Shown here: one piece after another, positions 37,262-50,800 of the stretch
Layout of the letters: every line of letters starts with the position of its first letter
How positions within the stretch are numbered: position 1 is the first letter of the stretch
Assembly (NCBI RefSeq): GCF_003368295.1
Contig: NC_039253.1
Location: forward strand, 6,904,193 to 6,968,192
Direction of reading: 5' to 3'
Length of the DNA stretch: 64,000 bases
Source of the DNA: Carassius auratus
Lineage: Eukaryota > Chordata > Actinopteri > Cypriniformes > Cyprinidae
The notes under the pieces: generated by a model
What the model was told of the DNA's origin: nothing
Databases searched by the model: none
Seen by the model: only the letters and a program-made list of their open reading frames with translations
Made by a program: the position numbers and the translations under genes

Positions 37262-39083
37262 GAGAATCACATTCAGTTCATTAGGCATTTATGGCTTATA
37301 TAATATAATATATTAAGAATATGGATCTCATAATATTCAGAAGATCAAACTGAGAAAAACTACTGATATTTATACGGTCAAAGATTAAAAGATTAAAGAT
37401 TAGATTATTTAAAATTTCAAATCTGATAGCTTGTAATGTAAATCAATAAGGTTGGTGTTTATATCTTATATCTCTATAACTCTCAATAATATGTCTTAGT
37501 AAGATGATATTTAAATAATAAACATCTGAAGTTTCTAAACATATATATTGCAATACAATGTTGATCAAGAGAGAACAAATACATTTTTTAAATGTATAAT
37601 CAAATAAAGTTACTTCAGTTCAGCATGTGTCCATCTTAAAATATTGATTTTGTTTTCTTTATGAAAATCTGTCAAGATTTCACAGCCAAAATACATGCAA
37701 CAACTTAAGAATGGGAATTTTTATTTTAAAAATCATATTAAAAGGCCTTTTATATGCTGATAAAATAACAGTCAGATGATAGCAGATTGTGCCCAGGTTT
37801 TTCAGCAGATTTTGCGATCATTTAGATGCCTTAGAAATCAGCATATCAAATATTAATAAATTAGGTTCAAGGCTGATTAGTTCACTAGCCTTCATGCAAT
37901 TTTTATCATCAAGATTTAGGAAATCATTCATGTTTTGAGCACAAACACTGCAGGATGAGTTACACTAATCACTAATCACTAACCTTGCATGTTTAGTGCA
38001 AGCAAAGTAAGTGCCATATCATTCTGCAGGCAGTGCAAACAGTTAAGTTAATATGAGGTGTTTATGCGTCTGTTTTAGGCCGCACTGACCTCGGCCCCTT
38101 TGTGAGGCTCCAACAAAGAACCATCTGCAGCGCAAGCGAAGCTGAGACAAGAGACAGAAACATGGAGGACTGACTGACTGACTGGGGGAGGGACGGCAGC
38201 TCCAGAAAGATCCAGAAACAGAGAAGAACAAAGACAGATGAGAATGTGGGCTACTTCTGCAAAGATCTGTAAATATGCAATGAGGTAATTTTGCGGTGAA
38301 GGGGAAACCAACCATGGTTTCTCAAATGAGGGCACAGAATAAAACCCAACACACAGTCAAGAAAATGGAGGGCTCCTGTAATCTTTTGCAAACATACTTC
38401 CTTAACAGGAGTGGATGAAAGTAGTTAGAGGTCTCGGGGGCTGGGTTCTTGTTAACCATTTCACGACCGATTTCAAAAGCCCCTCTGGCAGATCTAAATA
38501 AATCAATCCAAGAAGAATCATCCAACTTTGAGAAGTTTGTGACTGCATTAGCTGGCAACTCTACTTATAAAACATTTAACATGCTCATGCATGTACATTT
38601 GCAATGCAAAGCAGAAGTGAAGACCAAGAAGTCAAAAGATGCGTGGCACTGTTACCTGTTTTAAAGGTCTAATCAACAAGAAGTTTGAATTTTTAATACA
38701 GTTTCAAGCACATTACCTACTCCAATGAGGAAAAAGAGAGAGCTCAGAACTCTCAAGAACATGTCAGATCTCAAGACAAATGATTTTTAGTGATATGTGC
38801 ATAATGCGTTCCCATTTTTCTCACTTGTGATGGTCTCATAAAAAGCATTACAGTGAAAATGATTTTAAGGGCACATCACAACGATAAGGAAAACATTAGA
38901 GGAATGATATCAAGCAGTTGTGAAGTATAATTCCTTTTGAGCAGTAATTATATTTTAGCATTAAAGTATATTTTAGCAAGTAAAGTAATTCCTTAACTGT
39001 CACAATAAAGATAACCATCATAAAAAATAAAATGGTTCTACAAGTAACCTTCATTTCTTTAAGCAAAAAATGTGTATAATATA

Positions 39084-39084
<1 letters not shown>
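37260..39084. other. intergenic stretch, no gene seen
   Basis: AT-rich, with one GC-richer unique patch at 38070-38240 that contains CTGACTGACTGACTG and no splice-consistent frame. Nothing else was recognised. Confidence 0.4.

Positions 39085-39131
<47 letters not shown>
39085..39131. repeat. (AAAT)n microsatellite
   Basis: About 46 bp of AAAT units followed by TA repeats. Confidence 0.9.
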
Positions 39132-39132
<1 letters not shown>

Positions 39133-39159
39133 AAAAAAATATATATATATATATATTAA

Positions 39160-40290
39160 AATGGTTCCATTAGTTAGCGTTAACTAACAATGAAAAATAC
39201 TTAAATGCATTTATTATTCTTAGTAAATGTTGATTCCAACATTTACTAATGCATTATTAAAATCAAAAGATTTATCGGACCTGAACGAACTAATAAATTA
39301 TATTTATTTATTTATTTATTTATTATTTAATTATGATCCAAACATGCTTGAACTGGGTTTTATCTTATTTTTTTAAATGAATTATCTTATTTTATTTAAA
39401 TGTTTAGATTAATTCATTTTTTTTATGTTTAAGCTCACCACGGCTGCATTCATTTGGCCAAAAATACAGTAAAAAAAGTACAATGTTATTACAATTTTTA
39501 AATAACAGTTTCCTTTTTTAATACATTTTAAGATGTAATTTATTCCTGTGATTCAAAGCTGAGTCTACAGTGTCGCATGACCTTTCAGAAATCATTCTAA
39601 TATAAAGATTTGATGCTCCATTATTATTTCTCACTTATTGATAATGGTTAAAATGACTTTAAGTGGCCTGTTCAAGAATAAACTATAAACCTATAATAAT
39701 AAGTTTTAATTAAATGAGAATGGTGAAATCCACACCAAAGCTAAGGAAAAATAATACAGAGAAATGTATAAAGAATAATACCGCACAATTTAAACAGTAT
39801 ATAATTATATTTTAGAATTAAAGTAATGATAAAATGTCCTTAATTGTCACAAAAAAGAGCTAAAAAATAAAATAAATAAAAAATAAATAAAATGGTTCTA
39901 AAAGGAACCTTCATTTTCTATTAGAAATAAATTAACACATATTTAATAAATATTTTAATTATAATATTTACAATCATTTACAACAAGGTTCCATTTGTTA
40001 ACATGTTAACTATGTTAGTTAACATAACCTAACAATGAAAAATACATCTGAAGCTTTTATTAATCTTAGTTACGGTTGATTCCAACATTGACTACATTAT
40101 TAAAATCAAAAGCTATCTTTATTAATGTTATTTAATGGACCCGATCTAACATGGACTAGCAAAAGAACAGCTGGATTTTTATCAACTAATGTTAGCAAAG
40201 ATTAATAAACACTATAGCAATGTACTTCGTATTGTTAATGTTAGTTTTTGCATTTAATATAATTAATGAAACCTTATTGTAAAGTGTTAC
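39160..40290. repeat. cluster of degenerate cyprinid repeats
   Basis: Two related copies of a 'GGTTCCATTTGTTAAC ... GATTCCAACATT' element: a partial one at 39160-39300 and a longer one at 39983-40290, which ends in CTTATTGTAAAGTGTTAC. Between them (39355-39625) is a single arm of the 'ATTTATTCCTGTGATTCAAA' repeat. Confidence 0.55.
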
Positions 40291-41252
40291 CTTTATTTCT
40301 CTGTTTCCGTGAAATTATGATCCAAACATGCTTGAACTGGGTTTTACCTTACTCTTTGACATTATGCATGTAAATGTTTTTTCCAAATGCAATGCATGCA
40401 AGAAAAATCATACATAATCATATAAACACGTGCTGCTGTACACATTGGAATCACATCACAGCTAGAGCAATGACAGCTCATAATCATCATGTAAATCAGT
40501 GCAAATATTTTACATAGAATAAAAACACTTATTTACTAGATTAACAGGTATGAGCATTAGTGATGAACAGCTGTGCAACATGACAAACAGGTACAGATGG
40601 ATCACCTAGCAACAGCAGCCTTCCTTCCCGCCGCACAGCCGCCTGTGACTGTTATCACCATCTAGTGGCACGTGTGGTGATGTGATTGATACTAAATTTA
40701 TGGCATAATTCACAGCTAAACAAATGTTAAACCTGTTTCTTTAGAACCCCGTTCAATGTATTTTTCACCAAACACCAGGAAGTCCCTCATATTTCTGATG
40801 AGATCATGCAAATACATCTAATAACATAGCATGCATGTATTCTGACAGCTGAACATGATTTACCTGGCTTTGTCATGTTATTAAAACAGTGCATTAGCAC
40901 TGCACGGTATCTATGCCTGTAAAATGTGTACACATTTTATGTGGATTATGTCTACTCTAATTATGAGCGTAACCATGTATGCATAATCACATTGTTCTAT
41001 TCAATCACTGTAGTGACTAAAAATCACATTAGGGTACATGTGATAATTTATCAGTCCTATTAGATCAGATTTGAAATGGGTGCAGAAGCAAAAACTCAAC
41101 TCACATTCAAAAACAAACAAAGCTGCCGATTGGTCAGGTCAACACAAGATCTCAGGTTGCCTAACAACACAATCAGAATCGGGGGAGGGCCCCTGGGAGC
41201 ACATTTTGTGGATGGAAGAAAATACTTGGAATTTTGCCAAGAAAAATAAACC

Positions 41253-41256
<4 letters not shown>
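40291..41256. other. intergenic stretch, no gene seen
   Basis: AT-rich unique sequence with no supported coding frame; nothing recognised. Confidence 0.4.

Positions 41257-41338
<82 letters not shown>
41257..41338. repeat. (GA)n microsatellite
   Basis: 82 bp of uninterrupted GA. Confidence 0.97.
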
Positions 41339-41341
<3 letters not shown>

Positions 41342-41739
41342 AATAAAGGTATAAAGAATGTACAGTGCATTATCAGTCGTAAGATCTGACAGCTAAGAAC
41401 AGAGCCTTCAGGAACAAACCAATGGTATAGTCACCTAAAACTGCCCCTCATGCAACTTTTAGTTTAAAATATATAAACATAAACTATGAAAATACAGAAT
41501 TAAAAACCATGGAGTCTAGAGTCTCATGGTGTTTACAAGGTAAACTGCACTATTACTATTCATACTTAAAGGAAGATTTTACATTTAAATGTTAACATTG
41601 CTTTTTTTCCCCCGAGTCTTTCCAAACATAGTTCGAGACTGTACTTGCGAATTGATTTTTTATTTTTTTTGCTTGTGGCACTAAGCAAACACTCAGAACC
41701 CCCTAGTAACGGCATAGCAACCACCATTCATAAATCAAA

Positions 41740-41994
41740 ACAATCCAAAACAAAACAAAACAAAACAAACCGAAACAAACTAAAACAAAACAAAACAAAC
41801 CGAAACAAAACAAAACAAAACAAAACAAAACAAACCGAAACAAACTAAAACAAAACAAAACAAAACAAACCGAAACAAACTAAAACAAAACAAACCGAAA
41901 CAAAACAAAACAAACTGAAACAAAACAAAACAAACTGAAACAAAACAAAACAAACTGAAACAAAACAAAACAAAACAAACCGAAGCGAAACGAA
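41740..41994. repeat. (CAAAA)n array with regular variant units
   Basis: Pentanucleotide CAAAA/CAAAC units over about 250 bp. Variants CCGAAAC and CTAAAAC recur at intervals of about 20-50 bp, giving a higher-order pattern. It is followed by two long A tracts (to 42045). Confidence 0.9.
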
Positions 41995-42045
41995 AAAAAA
42001 AAAAAAAAAAAAAAACGAATCGAACAAAAAAAAAAAAAAAAAAAA

Positions 42046-43060
42046 ATTATAGCTGTAGTGTGTTTGGTAGAATAACACGTGCAGATATGAAGAACCTATG
42101 GGAAAATATTTGTGATTTAAACTTTAACATTTTTTTTTTTTACTTTTCTCATTTTATTTCCTTACAATTGCAAGTATACATTTCACAATTACGACTTTAT
42201 TTGCAATTGGGAGTTTATATCATGCAATTTTGAGATAAAAAGTCTATCTAAAATTACCTTCTTTCATTTTTATTCAGTGGGGGAAATGGGCTTCCACAAG
42301 AACCGAATGCAGCCAGACATGGATGCAAAGCATTTGATAAGAACAGAGTCTGAGTGACCAAACAGGATGTGTTTTTGAGGGCTGGAGAGTGTGCTGTCAA
42401 AATCAACAGGATATGAGCCAGTTTGGTGCTGAAGATAAGGGTGAATGAACATTTCTGCTGTGTTTTCTGTGCAGCCTGTTAGATATCGATAAAAGTGCAC
42501 ATAATTTGAGAGCAATAAGTCAGTAAGACAATAATAAATCCGCTGCAGCTAAAAAAATAATCAAATACAAAACAAACAGGAACACTTGGAATAATTAATA
42601 TTTGTAAATGTTTATGCTCACCAAGGCTCCATTTGTTTGGTCAAAAACACAGTAAAAACAGTAATATAGTGAAATATTACTACAATTCCAAATAGCTGAT
42701 TCCCTTTTCCCTATATTTGAACATTTAATTTAATTATTTGATCAAACTCCCTCATTCCTCCAGTCTTCAGTGTCACACGGTTCTTCAGAAATCATTATAA
42801 TATGCTGATTTTCTGCACAGTTATTACTGGTGCTCACTTATTAGTAATGGTTAATAATTATCAATTATTTATTTATTCATTTTTATTTTTTGCTGCTTCA
42901 GAGGAATAAAAGTTCAAATCTGAAATAGAAATCCCCTGTAATATTCTAAATTAATTTACTGTCACTTTTGATCAATTAAAGAAAACTACAACTAAATCAG
43001 TAATAGTGATGCTTGTATTTGAATGAGTACAGAATAATAAGTAATTCCAGTTTTTAAACT
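42046..43060. repeat. intergenic sequence with a single-arm repeat
   Basis: The part at 42595-42990 (TTTATGCTCACCAAGGCTCC, CAGTCTTCAGTGTCACAC) belongs to the same family as 35585-35993. The rest (42046-42590) shows nothing recognised. Confidence 0.5.
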
Positions 43061-43069
43061 AATCAAAGA

Positions 43070-43570
43070 ACCAAAATGTAGAGAGACAGAGAGGAAGGAA
43101 CCTAATGCATCATGGGAAGAAACACAGCAGAGGAAGGATGAGATAAGACGGAGTGATAGTAAAAAGCTAAGTTCTAGTAGTCAATGTTTTTCTTTGTGTC
43201 AGCGTGATTTCTGATTGGCTGATTTTTTGCAGTGTGGGCGGTGCATGTGAGTGGGTGAGAGTGAGCCGTTGCTAGTATGAGGAAATGAACTTCGGATGTG
43301 ATAAAAAAAGGGGGGAGTGTTGCCATGGTAACCCAATGGGCCGTGTGCACAAAACATTTTGCAGCAAAGGGAGGGGGTTAAAAAAGGGTCGAATTACAAA
43401 GCATCTAAACTTCCATCTTGAGTCGTCTGATGCATTTTCTGTGCGCGTTTGCTTTCACAGAGTGCTTGTTCAGAACAGCTCTGCCATCAAAAGAGACACA
43501 AATCATTCAAGGGATAAGATTCCTTTCTATTCTCTATGGAATTATTACAATAAACAGAACACTTAGCAGA
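43070..43570. promoter_or_regulatory. unique block with perfect RFX X-box, CCAAT and GC box
   Basis: Repeat-free, GC-richer sequence holding an inverted CCAAT (GATTGGCTGA at about 43216), GGGCGG (about 43238) and a perfect X-box GTTGCCATGGTAAC (43319-43332). The combination looks like a promoter or enhancer, but no coding frame follows. It lies about 1.3 kb beyond the tas1r3 3' end, so it is not that gene's promoter. Confidence 0.4.
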
Positions 43571-44400
43571 GACTAAGCACAGAAACAAATAAGCGTGATA
43601 AAATAATAACCAGGAATCTAAATTAGGCCTGTGTGGTGGTCAACGCCTCTTCACAGTCTCAGGCAATTTGTGCTTCTAAAATTAAAGATTACATTTTTCT
43701 AGTAGGCAAATTAAAGTGTTAATCATTAAATATAATCAATTAAAATAAGCTAATAATTATGAAAAAAGAAATAAGTAAGTTAAATGCTGTATTATTTTAG
43801 TTTTTAATTAAATTAGGTATCAGTGGCATTTCATTTAAACTGAGTAGCATACTTAAAATGGTACTTATATTTGTGTCTTTACCATCTCATGTAGAAATGG
43901 TTGTATGAATGCAAAATAAATCATTTGTGGCCATGTTGCATTGTGGTTATTTTCCGGATTATGAACTTTACTAAGACTGTGTGTGTCTCAGACAGCACCC
44001 TTTGAGTTTATCCACAATATAACATGACCCTAAGTGCCTTACCGCTGAAATCATGCACAACTGGTATACATATAGTCGGTGAAATACATAGACAGAGTTG
44101 CTAAAGTAATGTGATGTCTGATTAAAAAAAAAGAAAAAACACAATATCTCTGAATTGCTGATTTACCAGACTTTTATTGCTGTGACTCTAAAGCAGAACT
44201 GTCCTTAACAAAGATGAAGAATGAATAAGGAAACAAAAGAACTCAAGTACTGAAGCAAATGAACTGATATTTGATAGTAGTCTGCATGAGAAGGCATCAC
44301 GGGAATTCTAACATGGCCAAATGCTGCCCTCTTCTGTTTGTCATTAGGAAATATTTACAAAATCAAATTTTGTCATTTACTCACTCTGCCAAGACAACGT
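43571..44400. other. intergenic stretch, nothing recognised
   Basis: AT-rich, no supported frame, no repeat family identified. Confidence 0.4.
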
Positions 44401-44401
44401 G

Positions 44402-44404
44402 TGT

Positions 44405-44486
<82 letters not shown>
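44402..44486. repeat. (TG)n-(TA)n microsatellite
   Basis: TG units pass into about 68 bp of TA. Confidence 0.95.
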
Positions 44487-44489
<3 letters not shown>

Positions 44490-44699
44490 ATAATTTTTTT
44501 TACAAGATTAAAGTCAGCTCGCTTTCTGTAGATCTGTCTCATTTGATTGTAAATCACATATTTACACTATGACCTGAAATCCATAACCTCAGGCAAACAG
44601 GGAAATCTGATTCTTTTCCACCTCCAACTCTGATGGCCTGAGGTTGAGTAAAACACAATATAACAATATAATGGTTGACTAATATAATAATTGTAATTT

Positions 44700-44830
44700 C
44701 ATAGCTATTTCATTTATTAAAATGACATGTTTGTATTATTTGAAATGTTATTTATGTCTTTAGATTTTTTATTTTAAATAACTTTATAACAATAATTTTT
44801 TTTTAAAAAATGATAATTTAGCAGTTGTTT
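44700..44830 (-). terminator. tas1r3 3' UTR with candidate poly(A) signals
   Basis: Downstream of the minus-strand stop the sequence is very AT-rich. AATAAA on the minus strand occurs at 44773-44768 (about 58 nt after the stop) and 44718-44713. AT-rich background makes chance hexamers likely. Confidence 0.35.
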
Positions 44831-47800
44831 CTAGCTTTCTTCAGGTGGTGTTGGTGGGACCCCTTCTAAAAATGTACGGAAGTGATCATCTGTGTTAAGT
44901 TCTGGGTGTTTGACTAACAAGCGGCATTTAGGGAAAAAATAGGTCGCTACCAACCCCATAATACTAAGTAAACTGACTCCTACTTGAGCAATAGACTTCT
45001 CTTTATCACCTAGACTTGTGTAGATGGGGATGAACATCACCCACAGTACACAGTAACTCAAGGTGGAGATGGTGATGTCTCTGGCCAGGTTGTATTGTCC
45101 AGGCGGCTTGAGAGCCATGAAGGTGGCCATGAATGACACCAGTGCCAGTATAACATTAAAACCAAGCATCAAGCCGAAGTTTAACATGGGCTCCACTGGA
45201 CAACGCAAAAAGGTTTTCACATATGTCACCTCCAAGCTGGCGACGTAGTGGGTCAGAGAGGGAGCTTCTTGGGCGTACCAACCACACAGTCCCGCCTGGA
45301 GCCCGCAACATCCCAGAACCACAAACAAGCTTCCCCGTCCTCGTATGTTCTCCAGCTGCTCAGAAGACTTTTCAGGGAATTCTGTGATGCACACAATCTG
45401 GTGAGTGGAAGAAGACAGTGTATATAATTAATCAATTCAAAATGATAATTATTTTCTTACACTTTATTTTAAGGTCTCTAGTGCAGCCTAATTATATAAA
45501 TCCTGAGTACTATTAAGTAACAACATATAGCATACTCTTCTGCACTTTGCACATGACATGCAGAACAAAATATGCATATATCATGACCAGTCATAATGAA
45601 CTAACTAACCAATCATTATACTTTATCTTCATAATGTTTGATTGTAAAAAAAAATAATAATAATAAATAAAAAATTGCATTTAACATGCACTGATGCTAT
45701 TTTTTAGGATCACCTGAAGGGAAATGGTAAGAATGACTGAAAGGGCCACGGTGGGAAAAAAGGCATTGAGTGGCTCCTGCAGACGGCACACAACATCTCC
45801 TGGCTGACCCAGGAACAGCACCAGGCTTATACATTCTCCCGCTAGGCTCAGTAGCATAAGGCCAGTCAGGGGTCCACCTGCGGTTTTCACCAGTGGAGTT
45901 CCTCTGTGCATGAAGAATAGAGCTCCTACCCATACAATTGAAACCAGCACCAAAATTCCTCCAAGAATGAGTCCGATTGACTCAAAGTTGCTCCAGTCCA
46001 GGTACAAATAGATGGGATAGATACAGCTTGTGCTTCGTGGGGTGGACCACTGGCCAATAGGACATGATTTACACTGGATATCATCTTTGAATCAAAAGAG
46101 GAGCCAGATAAAGGTTAGTCAACATCAGACCTTGAATGCATACATTTCTATTCTCTACATGTTGAATTAGGCAGTTATTATCAGAGCCAATATTTAGGAT
46201 TGTTTAGAATGACTTGAAAAGCTATGTTGGTATAGTCACAGACCTGAGTTGTTCAGGAACGTTCCCTCCTTGCAGTCAATGCAGTCGAAACAGCAAGAGT
46301 GGAAACCTTTAACTCTGCGCACCTGTCCTATCCCACAGTCCGAGGAGCAAGTGGACATAGGCACCTGTTGGTCAAGATGTGCTTTAGTTACAAGTTTGAA
46401 AACATCTATGCATTCTCTATTGTTAGTATTTGACATATTTGAACTAATTTTAAGCCATTTTAGTTCATGCAAAAAATTGAAATGAAAATTTTGTCATCAT
46501 TTACTTTTAGTAAGAGTTTCTATCTTTGGTTGAGTACAACAGAAGATATTTCGAAGAATGTGGGTAACCAAAAATTTGATGGTGGTCCATGACTTCCATA
46601 GAATAACAATAACAATAATAAAAAAATACTATGGCTACCACCAACTACTTTGTTTAAATATTATTTTGTGTTCAGCATTCAAGTTTAAAATAGCATGCGG
46701 GTGAGTAAATTATTTTTGGGTGTACTATCCCTTTAAAGGTTTATTAAGCTCATGATAAACTGTGTCAAAACTAGTAAAACAATGAATTCAAATCAAATAT
46801 CAAGTGCAAATAGTGTTACTATTCCATTCATACCTTTCTGTTTTTTGTGTGCCATGTTATGTTGTTTTTATTAAGCGTGAGGTTCTGAAAAAAGTATCCA
46901 ATTACGTAGAAGCGCACAGTGGTGTCATTAAAGTTCCATTGCATAACATCGTAGCCAAAGCTTGGATTACCCTCTTGATCAAACTTTAAATTGACCCCAT
47001 CGAGATCTACAGAAACTTTTTGGAGACTCTGTAACAGCTGTAGAAAGGATCATATATTGTCATTTTAGTACACTCTTAACCTTCTAGGATAAAACAAGCA
47101 GATTTGCAGAAATAATAGCTTGCGTGTGGTTACCTGCCATGGATAAACATCATCAGTCTTGGGATTCAGATCACAGTGGGTGGCATTGCATCCCAGCAAG
47201 TCATGCAGTGCATATGCCACACAGTAGATGGCAGTATACACGTTGAAAGCTGACCGCTGCACGAGTTTGAGCTCTACCATGCTCACGTTGGCTTGGCTTA
47301 GGTAGCTGCATCTTGTGCAAGGGTTGTCCAGAGGAGAGATTTCTGTATCTGGCTGCTGGGGGATTTCCATCTCTCCAATTTTGGTGAAGAGCTCACGGAT
47401 ATAAGGAGTGAAGAGGTCAAGGGGTCTGGTGACGTCTGCAAATGCTAACACTGTTCCTATTGAATTGATCCCAGGCAGGGTGGATACAATATCGTTTATT
47501 GCCCATGCTGTGCTTGCCACCCAAACGCCTGTCATGTTTCGTTTGATTACCTGATCAGATAGTGATCAAAAAAGCATTTAGAATCACCAAAACCTGTAGA
47601 TTATTATGACTATAAATCAGTGAACGAACAGAGGAACATAAAATATATATAAATATTTTTTTCCTTATGATGTCAGCTATGATCCTCAAATTTTGCATTC
47701 CACTGTGCTGTAATGTCATGTGCGTTAGCAAGGCATCTCTGGCTAAAACTAGCTAACATTAAACTTAGTGAGTCCATGCTAACGTCCAAACCTAAATAGC

Positions 47801-50800
47801 GAACTGTTCTCATGTCAGGTACAGTGTAGGTCAAAAACACATAAATGAAGGTCTACATTTCAGTATCTCTCCTTTTTAAACTGGTTAAATATAAATTAAT
47901 TTAATCTCACACTGTGGTACAAACAGTGTTGATACAAACAGCGGAACAGTGTTGATCCTGGATGTTGTCATTGTGATCATGAGGACTATAACATGAGGCT
48001 CCTCTTGTTTGCATTGTGATCTGTATTTTTACATATTTATTAAAAAATATTTTATATATCCTTCAAGATATTTTTGATGAACTCTGAGTGCTCTCTGAAC
48101 CGCCCATAGACAGCAAGGATATTACCACGATCAACGCAAAGAAACGTAGCAAGGGAATCGTTAAAATAATACACTTGACATCAGTGGTTCTGTAATTTCA
48201 CTATTACTAGAATACTACTAGAATACTTTTTGTGTGCAAAGAAATCACAAATAAAGACTTTATTCAACAATTCGTCTCCTCGGTGTCACAACGCATGTAC
48301 CTGGATAAGCTGTTTACGTTGTTTATGCTTGGATCTGAACATTAACAACATATCTCGGCACATACTGTACGTTGCATACGTTGTTTATGTGATACTCTCT
48401 GAAAAGGTATGCAGATACGGAGGAGACATATTGTTGAATAAATTATGATTTTTTTTTTCTTTGCACATAAAAAGTATTCTTGTAGCTTCGTAAAATTGAG
48501 GTTTAACCACTGATGTCCCATGGATTATTTTAATAAAGTCCTTGCTACATTCCTGAGTCTTAATCATGTTAGGATCCTAGGTGTCTATGGGAGGGTCAGA
48601 AATCTCTTGGTTTTCATAAAAAGTATCTTCATTTTTATTCCGAAGATGAACAAAGGACTTACAGATTTGGAACGACGTGATGGTGAGTAATTCATTTTTG
48701 GTTGAACTGTCCCTTTAAGTCATACTTGAATTATAGTCCTTCTGTGTCCAAAATTGATTAAAAACATCTTGGGACAAGGCAGTTAGCAACTCTGTTTGTT
48801 TGTCTGAGTGAGCGACAGTAACTAAGGGGCTTACCTTTAGGTCAATTGTTTTTCTATGTAAACATTCCCTAACTGGACGTCTTTGAACGTTGAACTTGCA
48901 TCTTACATCTTTTGCAACATCGTACACATGATACAACATTCAAAAAACAAAACAATGGTTCTTAAAATCATGTTTCAAAATCTTGCATTTTTCTTTCCCA
49001 TTCGTAAATAAAAAAATACATTTTGTTTGAATACCCTGTTGAAAAAAAAGAAGGGATGTTTTGAAGCATGGCAGCCGGTTTGAGGAAGTTTAAGCTGGTT
49101 CTTAGTTGGTCATGAGCTGGTTTAAGCTTTTCCTGAGCAGGAACTAGTTGCTTTGGACCAGCACTTGACCAAATGAAACCAACTCATGACCAGCTTATAA
49201 CCAGCTCATGACTAACTATAGACCAGTTTAAACCAACTCAAACCAGCTGCCATGCTTCAGAACATACCTAACCAGCATATGCAGTTTTTTTTTCAACAGG
49301 ACAACCACTAAACCTATATGTAAAGTCCAACAGCACAAATCATTTGGTTTAAGTGCAAACAAAATTTGTGGTGCAGAATGTTAATTTTAATGTAAGTGCC
49401 TTTGTTTATGGTTGTAGATTAGGCAAGCAATGTGTCTTTTTCTTGATTAGAAGTTGGGAGCTCATTCCACCAAAGAGGAAAATAAACCTTTTACCTCTTT
49501 GTGAATGGATTGAAATAACAACGCCTCCAGTAAATTGTAAACCAGCAGTCGTTATTGGGTGTCATGCTAATGTATTTGGAAATCCATCAGAACAAGGCAC
49601 TTTTGCAGCATCCAAAAGAAAGATCTTATTCATATGGTCAGAAGTTTACAGTTTTGAGTCTACTTCAATAGATCAAATCATTTTATCATAGTATGACCCA
49701 TAAAGTTGCAATACTGTTCACCTCTGTGAAGAAGTCTCTGGCCGGCTTGGGGAGAGAGAAGACCACCACCACTCCCACTTTGGCGTCCACAATGCGATCG
49801 AGAATCTCTTTCACCGCTTGACCAGGATCGCTGTATACAGGAATCAAACCCTGATATGCCACACAGATGGACTCTTCATTGGCCATGCTGGAGAACTGCT
49901 GCTGACCCTTCTGTCCGTATTCATCGTCGCTACCTACTACTGACACCCAGTTCCAGCCGAACAATTTCAGAAGCTGCACCATGGCTGTTACCTGCCAGCG
50001 ATCAGTAGGGACTGTGCGCATGAAGGACGGGAAGGTCTCTTTGTCGCTGAACATGTCGCTGGTGGCACCGTAGCTAATCTAAAAATTCACAATTAGATAT
50101 ACGTTAAAAAACAGGAGGATTAAAGGCAGGAATACACTACATGATTTTTGCCCTGATTTTCTGCCATATTACTGAAGCTAGTTTTCCAAAGTCAGAGCCA
50201 GTCTGCAGATTTGAGTTGACAGATTTCAGTAGTGTATGATGGTCACAGATTGCAGACTTTGATTCCATCCAGTTGGATGAGATCAAATGTTTTATATTTT
50301 GCGCCGATTTTAGAACAAATAGTTTTTTGTTTGTTTTTTTAGATTTTTTTCTCCCGTATTTGTCATCCTTTCCTGTTAAAATGCTTGCTACGGATGCAAA
50401 AACGCAGAAAATCAAACTTTTTTACGGACGAAAGTTTCGGAGGTAGTGTGTTATGTGATTGACACAATGTGAGGTTGTATTTATTTTTTAATTGTGTGAA
50501 AATCACCTTAAAAAACCTTAAGTGTGATATTACTAGTTAACAGACAAATCAGTCACATTATTACATATATTTGCTAAAATATTGAAACAAACATTGATTT
50601 TGCTTACAATTTCAAAACTATATTAGGAAAAAGTGGGTTGCATCCTTTAAATCTAACACTTTTAATGTCAACTCACCAGTGGCATCAAGAAAAATCCAAT
50701 CAGCTTGCCAATAACTGGGACCAAATCGGAGCTGTTTGGTCCTATGATGGCTATAACACGAGTCTTGTAGTCGGTGTAGTTACAGGTGACATCCAGTTCT

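Noticed and set aside
41071..41370. Open frames on both strands through the GA repeat
   Set aside because: Frames are simply the translation of (GA)n; no other coding sign.
41645..42078. Long frames through CAAAA units on both strands
   Set aside because: Low-complexity artefacts of the pentanucleotide array.
45063..45248. Plus-strand frame opposite tas1r3 exon 8
   Set aside because: Shadow frame of the receptor's membrane-spanning exon.
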